DNA of 42,014 nt from Prevotella sp. (GCA_017619375.1 JAFZSL010000030.1:1-42014), one strand, 5' to 3'. Shown: positions 23,151 through 31,420, counted from the stretch's first letter. Numbers and translations are program-made. Notes: generated from the sequence alone by a model not told the origin.

Positions 23151-24356
23151 ATGGAAAGCATCATCACCCAACTGACCCAGCAAAAGGCTTGGGAGGAGTT
23201 TCTCAAATACCGACTGCTGAAAGGTCGTTTCAACTGGCATGAGTTCGACGTCGCCGACAGCTATGTGGAGCAAGAGAAATATCTTCACATGGCTCAAAAG
23301 ATTGCGCGCTGCGAAGACTTGAGCATTCCCCAAAAGATGATGGTCAACAAGATGGGGGCGGGCAGGAAACGGGTGGTTTACAGTTTTGCGCCCGACGAGA
23401 TGACGATGCTCAAGTTCATAGCCTATGGACTCTATCATTACGATGGGCATTTCGCCCCCAACTGCTATGCCTTCCGTCGGGGCGTGAAGGCTCATGACGC
23501 CATCCGCAGCATCAACAGGGCTATCAACGGACGGCCCATGTGGGCGTACAAACTCGACATCCATGACTATTTCAATTCCATCTCCATAGACATCCTCCTG
23601 CCGATGTTGGAGGAAATGTTGGCCGACGACCCGCCTTTATACCATTTCTTTGAAAGGATGCTGACCAACAACCATGTAGAATACAATGGCGAGGTCATCC
23701 TTGAGAGTCACGGCGTGATGGCAGGCATACCCACGTCGCCATTCCTGGCCAATGTCTACCTCAAGGAAGTGGACTGGCATTTTCATAAGGTTGGCGCCAT
23801 CTATGCCCGCTATTCCGACGATATCATCATGTTTGCTCCTGACCGTGCCATTCTGGAAGAATACAAGGGGTGGATGGAGGGTTTTCTCAGTCAATACCGA
23901 CTTGAGGTCAACCCGGAGAAGGTGAATGTTTATTCTCCCGACAAGGCATACGAGTTCTTGGGTTTCAAATGCCATGCCGGCGACATCGACATATCTGATT
24001 CGACCAAGAAAAAGATGAAAGGCAAAATCAGGCGGGCGGCTCACTCTCTGCTGCGCTGGAGCAGAAAGAATCACCTTCCTCCCGAAAAGGCGATGAAGGG
24101 CCTCGTCAACCGTTTCAACCGAAAGTTCTTTGAGGGTGACGATGCCGAAACGCTCTCCTGGTCGCGTTGGTTCTTCCCCATCGTCAACCAGGTTGACGGC
24201 CTAAGGGAAATCGACCATTACCTTCAGCAGTATGTACGCTACCTCGGCACGGGAAGACATTGCAAGGCCAACTACAAGACGGACTACGCCCAATTGAAAC
24301 GACTGGGTTACCGGAGTTTGGTCAACGAGTTCTACAAGTTCAAGGATAATCGATAG
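23151..24356 (+). CDS. Free-standing reverse transcriptase, maturase-like lineage
   Basis: 401 residues. Reverse transcriptase palm motifs are intact: Asp136 in YKLDIHDYFNSIS, the GIPTSPFLANVYLKEVD segment (192-208), the catalytic Tyr-Ser-Asp223-Asp224 (ARYSDDIIMFA), and EFLGFKCHAGD (268-277) beginning the thumb side. The C-terminal 110 residues are basic and helical (SLLRWSRKNHLPPEKAMKG, YVRYLGTGRHCKAN). There is no endonuclease, integrase or HNH domain, no intron boundaries, and no retron-type VTG motif. No variable-repeat target protein of a diversity-generating retroelement is nearby. It is therefore a domesticated or defence-type enzyme of unclear group. It follows a structured 161-bp spacer and a small unknown gene. 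Confidence 0.92.
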   Translation: MESIITQLTQQKAWEEFLKYRLLKGRFNWHEFDVADSYVEQEKYLHMAQKIARCEDLSIPQKMMVNKMGAGRKRVVYSFAPDEMTMLKFIAYGLYHYDGHFAPNCYAFRRGVKAHDAIRSINRAINGRPMWAYKLDIHDYFNSISIDILLPMLEEMLADDPPLYHFFERMLTNNHVEYNGEVILESHGVMAGIPTSPFLANVYLKEVDWHFHKVGAIYARYSDDIIMFAPDRAILEEYKGWMEGFLSQYRLEVNPEKVNVYSPDKAYEFLGFKCHAGDIDISDSTKKKMKGKIRRAAHSLLRWSRKNHLPPEKAMKGLVNRFNRKFFEGDDAETLSWSRWFFPIVNQVDGLREIDHYLQQYVRYLGTGRHCKANYKTDYAQLKRLGYRSLVNEFYKFKDNR

Positions 24357-24412
24357 GAGCGCACGAGGTCGTATGTTCTTGTTTCAATGCCAAACGGTCC
24401 CTTGAAATAGTA

Positions 24413-24435
24413 GGGGCGGGTCTTGTGCCCGCCCG
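24413..24435. repeat. GC-rich hairpin after the reverse transcriptase gene
   Basis: GGGCGGG (24414-24420) and CCCGCCC (24428-24434) with a 7-nt loop, in an otherwise A/T-balanced spacer between convergent genes. It resembles the dispersed GGGGCGGG...CCCGCCC hairpins seen between genes in many bacteria. It may also stop transcription from either side, but no T run follows. Confidence 0.6.
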
Positions 24436-24457
24436 CAAATCCACACTGTCCCAAAGA

Positions 24458-25216
24458 TTATTCTCTTTCCTTTTCTCCTACCATGCGGAGAAACTTTCCA
24501 TCGAGGGAATAGGCCTTTTTAACGGAATAGCGCCCATCTGTATCATAACCATAGGATGCAGCGACAATCTCTTTATTCTTCCAGTCAAGACTTACCACAC
24601 CCTCGGTAGAAGGCAATTGTTTGGCTGTGCCTTTATAGGAATCAATGATGTAGGTCCAAATGTTGCGTCCATCTGGACAGCCCTCGACAATCACCTTGCC
24701 CACGTCGCCTGGAGCAATCATGGCCTTGTCGGCTGCTGCTATCTGGGTAAGAGGAACACTGATGGCATCACCTTTCATTTTCTCCCACTGCGTTTCTGCC
24801 ATGGGATTGGTCTCGCAGACCTTGACGACAGTGCCAGAACGCTCGTCGGCAAGCCATACGGACGTCACATCAGCCATCTCACCTTCACTTGCTGGCCTCA
24901 CCACATCAATATACACAGCATATTGGAAATGGGAACCTTGCTGGCGGACAGCAGTCTTCGGCAGTTCACTTATGTCGAGCAAATCCACCTCCACACCATC
25001 CTTGCTTCCCGAAAGGGCATGCGCCGAAGTATCATCGGAACCATCAGGGGACATCTCCTTGTTCTGGGCATCCACTGACTCTTTCGTGGGATAATCTGCA
25101 GAATCACGTTCCATTCCCGGGCCGTCGAGGATTTGGCCTCTGAAATGCTTGCAACCCACAAATACCGCTGCGACAAGCGCAACAGCAACCACCATGATGA
25201 TCGTCATCTTTTTCAT
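24458..25216 (-). CDS. Lipoprotein of unknown function
   Basis: 252 residues with a lipoprotein signal; the lipidated cysteine is Cys22 (AVFVGCKHF). An acidic, Ser/Asp-rich linker follows (about 30-75), then a beta-rich domain (FQYAVYIDVVRPASEGEMA, VGKVIVEGCPDGRNIWTYI, KAYSLDGKFLRMVGEKERE). I do not recognise the family. It has its own promoter at 25343-25374 and faces the reverse transcriptase gene convergently. Confidence 0.78.
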   Translation of the reverse strand: MKKMTIIMVVAVALVAAVFVGCKHFRGQILDGPGMERDSADYPTKESVDAQNKEMSPDGSDDTSAHALSGSKDGVEVDLLDISELPKTAVRQQGSHFQYAVYIDVVRPASEGEMADVTSVWLADERSGTVVKVCETNPMAETQWEKMKGDAISVPLTQIAAADKAMIAPGDVGKVIVEGCPDGRNIWTYIIDSYKGTAKQLPSTEGVVSLDWKNKEIVAASYGYDTDGRYSVKKAYSLDGKFLRMVGEKERE

Positions 25217-25342
25217 ATATTTCAGTTGTTTTCAATAAAACAATAATGGTTCTCAGTAACCAAGGAATTCCTTGAGGCCTTCGGTTTGCTCAAGGTCGGC
25301 TCTCCCGACTTAGAAGGGGCCTGGGGAAACCAGTTCAAGGTA

Positions 25343-25374
25343 CAAAGATAACACAAATTACCGAGAATGACAAA
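25343..25374 (-). promoter_or_regulatory. Promoter of the lipoprotein gene
   Basis: On the minus strand TTTG (25371-25374), 20 nt, TATCTTTG (25343-25350). The leader to the ATG at 25216 is about 120 nt and contains short GC-rich dyads. Between this and the next promoter, 25375-25523 holds only a C/G-rich patch at about 25410-25450. Confidence 0.65.
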
Positions 25375-25523
25375 ACTTGACTCATCTTTCTACGCAAAAA
25401 GGCAGTGTGCATCTCCCCCCCGAAGGAGGAAGCGGGGTGGGTGTGAGAGAACATTTTATAGTAGACTCAGAAAATGATAAAAGATTCACAGTCCTTTCCT
25501 GACAGAAAAAAGTGCTACAAATT

Positions 25524-25554
25524 TTTGTGGATCATAACCTTTTGCGTATATTTG
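25524..25554 (+). promoter_or_regulatory. Promoter of the small cationic peptide gene
   Basis: TTTG (25524-25527), 19 nt, TATATTTG (25547-25554): an exact consensus match, 27 nt before the ATG at 25582. Confidence 0.8.
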
Positions 25555-25581
25555 CACTTATAAATCTAAAACAAGCAATCT

Positions 25582-25701
25582 ATGAAAAAAACTGGGCTAT
25601 TGTTTGCGGCCCTTTGCTGCCAAATGTCTGCCAGTTGCTACAAAGACTTTCTGAAGGCTTTTGTGCCCAAAAGAAAAAGACGTTGGGGCAGAAGAAGATA
25701 G
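25582..25701 (+). CDS. 39-residue exported peptide with strongly cationic C-terminus
   Basis: From the ATG at 25582 a 39-residue frame ends at TAG (25699-25701). It begins MKKTGLLFAALCCQMSASC, a typical export signal with a possible lipobox (SASC, Cys19). The rest, YKDFLKAFVPKRKRRWGRR plus a final Arg, has nine Lys/Arg in its last eleven residues with one Trp. A perfect promoter lies 27 nt upstream and the membrane-protein gene starts 35 bp after the stop. This looks like a real small gene. Function is open: an antibacterial peptide, a membrane- or nucleic-acid-binding lipopeptide, or a signal. No family recognised. Confidence 0.6.
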   Translation: MKKTGLLFAALCCQMSASCYKDFLKAFVPKRKRRWGRRR

Positions 25702-25736
25702 ATGCATTGATAACATAACAACCTAAAATAACATTT

Positions 25737-26408
25737 ATGGATAATGTGACCTCCCATGGCCAAGACAACCAAACATTAGTGGACGAAAAATACGACGGAA
25801 GGAAAGTCCGCCTGTGTGTTGACGGCAAGTATCGATGGACATACCCGATGAGCATGCTTAAGAATCCCGTCCTTTTCCTCACGGTCTTCAAGGTGATTGG
25901 TGGCATCATGGCTGCCATTCTTGTCTTTGTAATATGCTTAAGCCATTGGAAAGATATCACCAGTGGTAATTTCAAGATTATTTTCCATGACCTCCGCATG
26001 TTTGGCTACATCATGTTAGGATGCTTGGTGATCACCATCGTTGCTTTCCTGATAGTAGCGGCTCAATATGGTTGGAACTATATCATTAGGTTCACCATGG
26101 ACGAAGATGGATTCCTGCACGAGCAGATTCCTGCTCAAAAGAAAATCGCCCGCAAATTGGGGAAAACAGTGGCTGCAACAGGTGCCCTGACGGGGAGTCT
26201 CGGTAGGGTAGGCCAGGGGATGCTGGTTGCCAACCACACGTCGCTAGCCTCTGACTTCAAAGTTGTAAGAAAGGTGAAGCCTCTTCGCAAGTGGAACACC
26301 ATCAAGGTGAACGAACCCTTCGCCAAGAATCAGATATACTGTGACAGTGAGGACTTCGACTTCGTGCTCAACTACATCCTTGAGCACTGTCCTAAACTGA
26401 AGGAATGA
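25737..26408 (+). CDS. Membrane protein of unknown function with two transmembrane segments
   Basis: 223 residues. An N-terminal cytoplasmic part (YDGRKVRLCVDGKYRWTYP) is followed by two membrane segments at about 43-65 (FLTVFKVIGGIMAAILVFV) and 88-112 (MLGCLVITIVAFLIVAAQY). A C-terminal soluble domain follows (FTMDEDGFLHEQIPAQKK, LASDFKVVRKVKPLRKWNT, DFDFVLNYILEHCP), in the style of a PH-like fold. Proteins of this kind are common as hypotheticals in Bacteroidales. It follows the cationic peptide gene and shares its promoter, so it could be a partner or self-protection protein; that is inference. Confidence 0.8.
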   Translation: MDNVTSHGQDNQTLVDEKYDGRKVRLCVDGKYRWTYPMSMLKNPVLFLTVFKVIGGIMAAILVFVICLSHWKDITSGNFKIIFHDLRMFGYIMLGCLVITIVAFLIVAAQYGWNYIIRFTMDEDGFLHEQIPAQKKIARKLGKTVAATGALTGSLGRVGQGMLVANHTSLASDFKVVRKVKPLRKWNTIKVNEPFAKNQIYCDSEDFDFVLNYILEHCPKLKE

Positions 26409-26445
26409 GAAAAAAAAGGTATAATAAATAAATCCATAGTTCATC

Positions 26446-27387
26446 ATGTGGAATAAACCTTGGAGAATGCAAGAGGGTTTCGTGATCGGGGGCGGACTCA
26501 TCTGCGCCGGTCTGATGCTTGAACTGGCTGTCGGAAAGGTGATGTGGGATGCCTTCTCTTGGCCTGCCAACCTCATCGTGCTGGCGGGATTCCTTCTTCT
26601 TGCTCTGTTGTTCTTCTTGCAGCCGAAATCCTATTTCAGTCGCTTCCTCGCCTCCTATCATGCTGCCGTTCCCGCCTTGGTCTATGTCGTGGCGCTTACG
26701 ATAATCATGGGACTCACACGCCAGCAGGCGAATGGCACCTGGTTCAACGACATGCTCTCGTTCTGGCCATTCGTACTCATCTACACCTATGTGGCACTGA
26801 TTCTCGCTTTGGTCGTCCTCAACCGCCTGTCTCGGCTGCTGAGAGGGAAAAAGAAATGGGTATGGCGTAGCGACGTGCCTTTTTTCCTCAACCACGGCGG
26901 AATTCTTATCGCCCTCGTCACCGCCACGCTGGGCAATGCTGACATGCAGCGACTGAAGATGATCACCGTGGTGGGCGAACCCGAGTGGCGGGCCGTCGAC
27001 GACAGGGGTGTGGTGCAGGAACTGCCCATCGCCATCCAACTCAAGAAATTCATCCTTGAGGAATACCCCGCCGAGATGGAGCCACAAATCTCTGCCGACT
27101 CTGTGATGATGCAGCGCACGCCCAAGCGGTTTGCCAGCGACATACTGATTCTCACCAAGTCGGGAAAGAAAATCTCTGCCACGGTCGATGTCAATCAACC
27201 CGTGAGCATCGAAGGATGGAATATCTACCAGTATGGCTACGACACGCAGATGGGCGCCATGAGCAGCATAAGCATCCTCGAACTGGTTAGCGACCCGTGG
27301 CTGCCCTTTGTTTATACCGGCATCTGGATGATGATAGCAGGAGCAATCACCATGTTTATTTTTGGAGTGAGGAGGAAGAGAGCATGA
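26446..27387 (+). CDS. ccsB: Cytochrome c biogenesis protein CcsB/ResB-like (copy 1)
   Basis: 313 residues. Four membrane segments are visible (GGGLICAGLMLELAVG, LIVLAGFLLLALLFFL, FWPFVLIYTYVALILALVV, IWMMIAGAITMFIFG) with a periplasmic domain between the third and fourth (NADMQRLKMITVVGEPEW, QLKKFILEEYPAEM, IYQYGYDTQMGAMSS). With CcsA it forms the system II heme-delivery and ligation complex. The stop overlaps the ccsA start by ATGA. A very similar pair lies at 37044-38725 behind nrfHA. This copy has no cytochrome gene next to it. It starts 37 bp after the unknown membrane protein. Confidence 0.9.
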   Translation: MWNKPWRMQEGFVIGGGLICAGLMLELAVGKVMWDAFSWPANLIVLAGFLLLALLFFLQPKSYFSRFLASYHAAVPALVYVVALTIIMGLTRQQANGTWFNDMLSFWPFVLIYTYVALILALVVLNRLSRLLRGKKKWVWRSDVPFFLNHGGILIALVTATLGNADMQRLKMITVVGEPEWRAVDDRGVVQELPIAIQLKKFILEEYPAEMEPQISADSVMMQRTPKRFASDILILTKSGKKISATVDVNQPVSIEGWNIYQYGYDTQMGAMSSISILELVSDPWLPFVYTGIWMMIAGAITMFIFGVRRKRA

Positions 27388-28172
27388 CTTGGACACATTT
27401 CCCTTATTTCGCCATCGTGGCGGTATTGCTGTGGATGGCTGGAGCATGGCTTGCATGGAAAGACCGGCGCAAGCAGGCCGTTGCCATGACCAGCACCGGA
27501 CTGGTGGTGTTCTTTGCGTTCATCGTCCTGTTCTGGATTGCTCTTGAACGGCCTCCCCTGCGCACCATGGGCGAGACGCGCCTATGGTATTCTTTCTTCC
27601 TGCCGCTCTCGGGACTGCTTGTCTATGGACGGTGGAAATACAAGTGGATTCTCACATTCTCCACCGTCCTGGCACTCGTCTTCATCTGTGTCAACCTGCT
27701 CAAGCCCGAGATTCATTCCAAGACGTTGATGCCGGCCCTGCAGAGCCCGTGGTTTGCACCCCATGTCATCGTCTACATGTTTGCCTATGCCCTGCTCGGC
27801 GCCTCGGCGGTCATGGCATTCTATCTGTTGTTTTTCAAGAAGCAGCAGCCGACGAAGGAGGAGTTCGGCATCTGCGACGACCTCGTCAACGTGGGGCTGG
27901 CTTTCATGACAGTCGGCATGCTCTTCGGGGCGCTTTGGGCAAAGGAGGCATGGGGACACTATTGGTCGTGGGACCCGAAGGAGACATGGGCGGCCATCAC
28001 ATGGTTTGCCTACCTCGTCTATGTGCACTACCGGCGCATCTCCTCACACCATGGCAAAGTGGCGCTTTGGATGCTCCTTGTAGCCTTCGTCTTGCTCCAG
28101 GTGTGTTGGTGGGGAATCAACTACCTGCCCAGCGCACAAGGCTCCAGTGTGCATACCTACTCTACCTCCTGA
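27384..28172 (+). CDS. ccsA: Cytochrome c biogenesis protein CcsA-like (copy 1)
   Basis: 262 residues from the ATG at 27384, overlapping the ccsB stop by 4 bp. Eight or so membrane segments. The tryptophan-rich heme-binding loop is intact (WGHYWSWDPKETWAAITW), as are histidines in the conserved positions (FAPHVIVYMFAYA and YVHYRRISSHH). It is the partner of CcsB for export of heme and its ligation to apocytochromes c. Long stretches are identical with copy 2 (for example RTMGETRLWYSFFLPL and VLALVFICVNL), pointing to duplication. A longer upstream start inside ccsB is not needed. Confidence 0.92.
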   Translation: MTWTHFPYFAIVAVLLWMAGAWLAWKDRRKQAVAMTSTGLVVFFAFIVLFWIALERPPLRTMGETRLWYSFFLPLSGLLVYGRWKYKWILTFSTVLALVFICVNLLKPEIHSKTLMPALQSPWFAPHVIVYMFAYALLGASAVMAFYLLFFKKQQPTKEEFGICDDLVNVGLAFMTVGMLFGALWAKEAWGHYWSWDPKETWAAITWFAYLVYVHYRRISSHHGKVALWMLLVAFVLLQVCWWGINYLPSAQGSSVHTYSTS

Positions 28173-28258
28173 TAACCTTTCCCAACCCTATCATCATGTT
28201 TTCCACGCCTTCCACATGCAGGCACTGTGCCCAGCCCCACCTGTCAAGTCGTGTTTGC

Positions 28259-28301
28259 AAAAAAAATCTCCACACCCCCAAAAAACGAGGGCGTGGAGAT
28301 T
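28259..28301 (-). terminator. Intrinsic terminator after the porin gene
   Basis: On the minus strand AATCTCCAC-(g)-CCC pairs with GGG-(t)-GTGGAGATT, followed by TTTTTTT. It ends the glnK-amtB-porin operon. The convergent ccsA gene may also use the stem. Nothing else was seen in 28173-28336. Confidence 0.85.
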
Positions 28302-28336
28302 GTAGGCAGCAATGCACCGAAGAAAATTCAGGATGA

Positions 28337-29041
28337 TTACGGTTGTAATGTGAATCCTATGACCAGATAGGCTTTCCGTGAACAGGGGTTGGCGACGACT
28401 TGCCCGAAAACTGGAACAGAAAATGTATCGGTCACTTTGATGTCTTTCGTTGCTTTCAAAGCAAGGTTGGTGACTGCAAATCCATTCGTGCCATAAAAGT
28501 CGGTCGAGAAAGGGACGGCGCCGGCTGTGGCAGCCCAGTCTACGGTTGCAAGTTTGAATGGGACTGAAAGTTCGACGTAACTGCTGTAAGCCCGCTTGCC
28601 GTCCTTGTTCATGCCGTCATTGCCAGCGAAATTGGTGAACCACTGCAGGCTGGCAAGTCCGAAATCGTAGCCGACATTTGCCTCGAAGACATGGTTCGTC
28701 TCATGGGCATCGTACTTGAAATAGCGATTCTCTGGGTCGAGACCAACATTGAACCAGTAGTCGGTAATGCCGATGTTGAGACCGCCAATGGCGTATCCTA
28801 ACGTCAAGTCAAATTCCTTCGTGTCGGAAGGGTCGGAAAGTCCTACACTTCCCCAAGCCGTCAAAGAAAGACCCTTGTAGCCTATGCCGAGGGTTGGCTG
28901 CAGAGACACGTCTCCCAAGTCCTGGCCACGCCAGATGTAACTGCTCACCACATCACCACAAATGGTGGTCTCAACTTTCTCCTGTGCAAGGGTGCCCAAA
29001 CTTACGGCCAAACCCATTGCAAAACAAACAATCTTTTTCAT
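28337..29041 (-). CDS. Outer membrane porin-like protein (TorF/Gcw_chp type)
   Basis: 234 residues with a signal peptide at 1-19 (VSLGTLAQ). Alternating beta-strand pattern throughout. The family start SSYIWRGQDLGDVSLQPTL with GLSLTAWGSVGL is typical of Gcw_chp/TorF putative porins, and the chain ends in a hydrophobic strand (KAYLVIGFTLQP). It follows amtB by 12 bp on the same strand and should be co-transcribed. The context suggests passage of ammonium or other nitrogen compounds across the outer membrane, which is inference. Confidence 0.82.
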   Translation of the reverse strand: MKKIVCFAMGLAVSLGTLAQEKVETTICGDVVSSYIWRGQDLGDVSLQPTLGIGYKGLSLTAWGSVGLSDPSDTKEFDLTLGYAIGGLNIGITDYWFNVGLDPENRYFKYDAHETNHVFEANVGYDFGLASLQWFTNFAGNDGMNKDGKRAYSSYVELSVPFKLATVDWAATAGAVPFSTDFYGTNGFAVTNLALKATKDIKVTDTFSVPVFGQVVANPCSRKAYLVIGFTLQP

Positions 29042-29053
29042 TCCTTTTCTTTT

Positions 29054-30307
29054 TTAGTTATAACAAGCCTCGCCGTGTTCGTAGATGTCGAGGCCTTCTT
29101 CTTCCACACGGGAACCAACCCGGAGTCCGTGTATTTTCTTGATGCCGAAGAACAGCAGGAAACCACATGCGGCGGCCCAGAGGTCGATGACAAGGATTCC
29201 AAAGCACTCGGCTCCGAAAAATCCCCAGCCGTGACCGTAGAAGGCACCATTGGATGTGGAGAGCAGTCCTGTCAACAGCGTGCCAAGGATGCCGCACACG
29301 CCATGAACTGATGAAGCACCAACGGGGTCGTCGATGTGAAGACGGTGGTCGATGAACTCTATGGCATAGACAAGAGCAACTCCACATACCAGGCCGATGG
29401 CTACGGAACCGATTGGCGAAACAAGGTCGCAACCTGCCGTGATGCCTACCAACCCGGCCAGGACGCCGTTGAGCGTCAGAGAGAGTGAAGGCTTGCCATA
29501 TTTCATCCACGTGATGACCATTGTTGCCGTACCGCCAGCCGCAGCCGCAAGGTTGGTTGTCAGGAACACGTGACTGATGGCTATGCGGTTCACCTCACCG
29601 GAAGCCGCCAACTGCGAGCCGGGGTTGAAGCCGAACCATCCAAGCCAGAGGATGAACACACCGAGGGCGGCCATCGTAAGGTTATGTCCGGGAATGGCAC
29701 GGCTCTTGCCGTCTTTCCCATACTTGCCGATACGCGGACCAAGTGCCATCGCACCAACCAACGCCAGCACACCACCAACGCTATGTACAATGGCGGAACC
29801 TGCGAAATCATGGAACACATCGCCGAAGGTTGTCATCATGAAACTATCAGTTGCATCATTGCAGAGCCATCCGCCTCCCCATGTCCAATGACCTTCGATG
29901 GGATAGATGAATAACGATATGACTGCGCTGTAAATGAGATACATCGAGAACTTCGTCCTTTCTGCCATGGCACCACTCACAATCGTGGCACTCGTGGCAC
30001 AGAATACCGTCTCGAAAATCAAGAAACCCTCTACAGGCAAATCCCCTTTGTAGAAACTCAGGTCGCCCCAATTGGGCATGCCGATGAAACCTGCTCCCTC
30101 GCTGCCGAACATGAAGCCGAAACCGAGGAAAAAGAACAGAAGTGAGCCGAACATGAAATCGACGAAGTTCTTCATCAGGATGTTCGCCGTGTTCTTGCTT
30201 CGTGTGAAACCTGCTTCGCATAATGCGAATCCCGGCTGCATCCAGAATACCAACATGGCAGCCAACAACATCCATACAGTGTCGAGTGATAATCCTATTT
30301 CGTTCAT
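29054..30307 (-). CDS. amtB: Ammonium transporter AmtB
   Basis: 417 residues, the family's usual length, with 11 membrane segments. Hallmarks: AMLVFWMQPGFALCEAGF near the start, the first pore histidine in FHDFAGSAIVHSVGG, the second in SSVHGVCGILGTLLTG, and the family segment MALGPRIGKYGKDGKSRAI. There is no separate signal peptide. It conducts ammonium into the cell as a trimer and is blocked by GlnK when nitrogen is ample. glnK lies 30 bp upstream and the porin 12 bp downstream. Confidence 0.96.
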   Translation of the reverse strand: MNEIGLSLDTVWMLLAAMLVFWMQPGFALCEAGFTRSKNTANILMKNFVDFMFGSLLFFFLGFGFMFGSEGAGFIGMPNWGDLSFYKGDLPVEGFLIFETVFCATSATIVSGAMAERTKFSMYLIYSAVISLFIYPIEGHWTWGGGWLCNDATDSFMMTTFGDVFHDFAGSAIVHSVGGVLALVGAMALGPRIGKYGKDGKSRAIPGHNLTMAALGVFILWLGWFGFNPGSQLAASGEVNRIAISHVFLTTNLAAAAGGTATMVITWMKYGKPSLSLTLNGVLAGLVGITAGCDLVSPIGSVAIGLVCGVALVYAIEFIDHRLHIDDPVGASSVHGVCGILGTLLTGLLSTSNGAFYGHGWGFFGAECFGILVIDLWAAACGFLLFFGIKKIHGLRVGSRVEEEGLDIYEHGEACYN

Positions 30308-30337
30308 GATTTTTCTGTTTTTTTAGTTTCCAACATG

Positions 30338-30685
30338 TTATTTCTTGTCTCTCAGTACGGTGTCACCGTGTTCACCCGTACGTATGCTCCAGGTGTCAAT
30401 CATTTCGCTGACAAAAATGCGGCCGTCGCCTACCTCGCCCGTGTGGGCTACATCCAATATCACTTGCACAGTTGGCTCCACAAACTGGTCACGACACACG
30501 ATGGTTAGGGCCACACGCTCTATCACATCTGTCGAATACTGGACGCCACGGTAGATGCGTTCCTCACGGCTTTGACCTATGCCATGCACGTTGTGATACT
30601 CAAACCAGTCGATGTCTGACTGGAGCAGCGCTTCCTTGACATCCTCAAACTTCGTTTTACGGATAATCGCTTCAATCCTTTTCAT
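30338..30685 (-). CDS. glnK: Nitrogen regulatory protein P-II
   Basis: 115 residues. The T-loop carries Tyr50 (YRGVQYSTDVIERV), the position corresponding to the uridylylated Tyr51 of enteric P-II. The B-loop is TGEVGDGRIFV, and the N-terminal strand is MKRIEAIIRKTKFEDVKEAL. The T-loop is diverged from enteric GlnB/GlnK, as is usual in Bacteroidetes, so modification by uridylylation is uncertain. It senses 2-oxoglutarate and ATP/ADP and controls AmtB. First gene of the operon, with promoter at 30760-30790. Confidence 0.94.
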   Translation of the reverse strand: MKRIEAIIRKTKFEDVKEALLQSDIDWFEYHNVHGIGQSREERIYRGVQYSTDVIERVALTIVCRDQFVEPTVQVILDVAHTGEVGDGRIFVSEMIDTWSIRTGEHGDTVLRDKK

Positions 30686-30759
30686 AATTTTCTACTTTTT
30701 ACCTTAACATTATTACACTCAATCATGTCACCGGGACATCATTTTGCCAATTGACGTTG

Positions 30760-30790
30760 CAAAGGTACGACATTATGAAACGAAAACAAG
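30760..30790 (-). promoter_or_regulatory. Promoter of glnK-amtB-porin
   Basis: On the minus strand CTTG (30787-30790), 19 nt, TACCTTTG (30760-30767); the leader is about 70 nt. No nitrogen-regulator site could be named. The rest of 30686-30975 is A/T-rich with no gene. Confidence 0.7.
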
Positions 30791-30975
30791 TGTAATTTTG
30801 CCACTTTGATTAAAAAATAATCATATATCTGACACAATGCAATGAAAATTCTTGTAAAAATGACAAAATGTATTGAAAAGAACTGCAAAAGCAAACGTTT
30901 TGTTACAAATTGTCAAACGGACTAAAAGCATTTCTTGCCTTGTCGAGCCTTGTTTTTTTGTAAAAAAGCCGATAT

Positions 30976-31287
30976 ATGTCCCGTGCAACCGGCTACAACT
31001 ACGTGCCCTCGCAAGGCTGGTTACTGCATATCTCCGCCCTTCCCACCTTCATAGTCTATAGCAATACCTCGATGACCTTCGGTGACTCATGCGTTCCCCT
31101 TCATTATCACTTCCCCGAGGTCATCATTACAGGCCGTGGAGCCATCGTTCGCCAGTGGGGAAACAAATACCTCGGCATGTCGATGGTATTCAATTTCACC
31201 AACAATGGCTACGAAGAGAGCCTCGCTCTGCACAACATCAAATGGCGCATCCGCACCTTCTTCGGCCTGAGGCTGGGTAAGAAATAA
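30976..31287 (+). pseudogene. C-terminal remnant of a DUF4421-like outer membrane protein
   Basis: 103 codons. The frame is strongly protein-like and resembles the end of DUF4421 beta-barrel proteins (NTSMTFGDSCVPLHYHFPE, GRGAIVRQWGNKYLGMSMV, HNIKWRIRTFFGLRLGKK). The apparent ATG lies inside a conserved strand; there is no signal peptide and the DNA before it is A/T-rich and non-coding. So the 5' part has been lost, and the fragment is probably not made into a working protein. Confidence 0.65.
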
Positions 31288-31358
31288 AATAGATTCCCAT
31301 GTGGTATCATGACTGCAGCGGATTTCCAATATGCTGTGGAGATTTACAAAAAAAATGT

Positions 31359-31366
31359 TACCTTTG
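31359..31366 (+). promoter_or_regulatory. -7 promoter box of the GNAT gene at 31421
   Basis: TACCTTTG, 54 nt before the ATG; no clear -33 element at the normal distance. The rest of 31288-31420 is A/T-rich. Confidence 0.5.
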
Positions 31367-31420
31367 CAAAAAAGTTAGTACAATTGGATATCTTTCCATT
31401 TAACTGCGTATTTGTGAAGT

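Noticed and set aside
23151-24356. Diversity-generating retroelement or group II intron
   Set aside because: No template/variable repeat pair, no lectin-type target gene, no accessory Avd-type gene and no intron domain V/VI sequence was seen nearby.
24413-24435. Insertion-sequence end or attachment site
   Set aside because: The hairpin stands alone; no transposase, target duplication or integrase gene lies near it.
26392-27456. A 354-codon minus-strand open frame, and the 148-codon one at 27582-28028
   Set aside because: Both are antisense to the ccsBA pair. The plus-strand products have full family motifs and the antisense frames also appear opposite copy 2, as expected from shared codon bias.
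28201-28301. Short repeats near the terminator taken as a CRISPR-like array
   Set aside because: Only one inverted repeat with a T run is present; there are no regularly spaced direct repeats here or elsewhere in the window.
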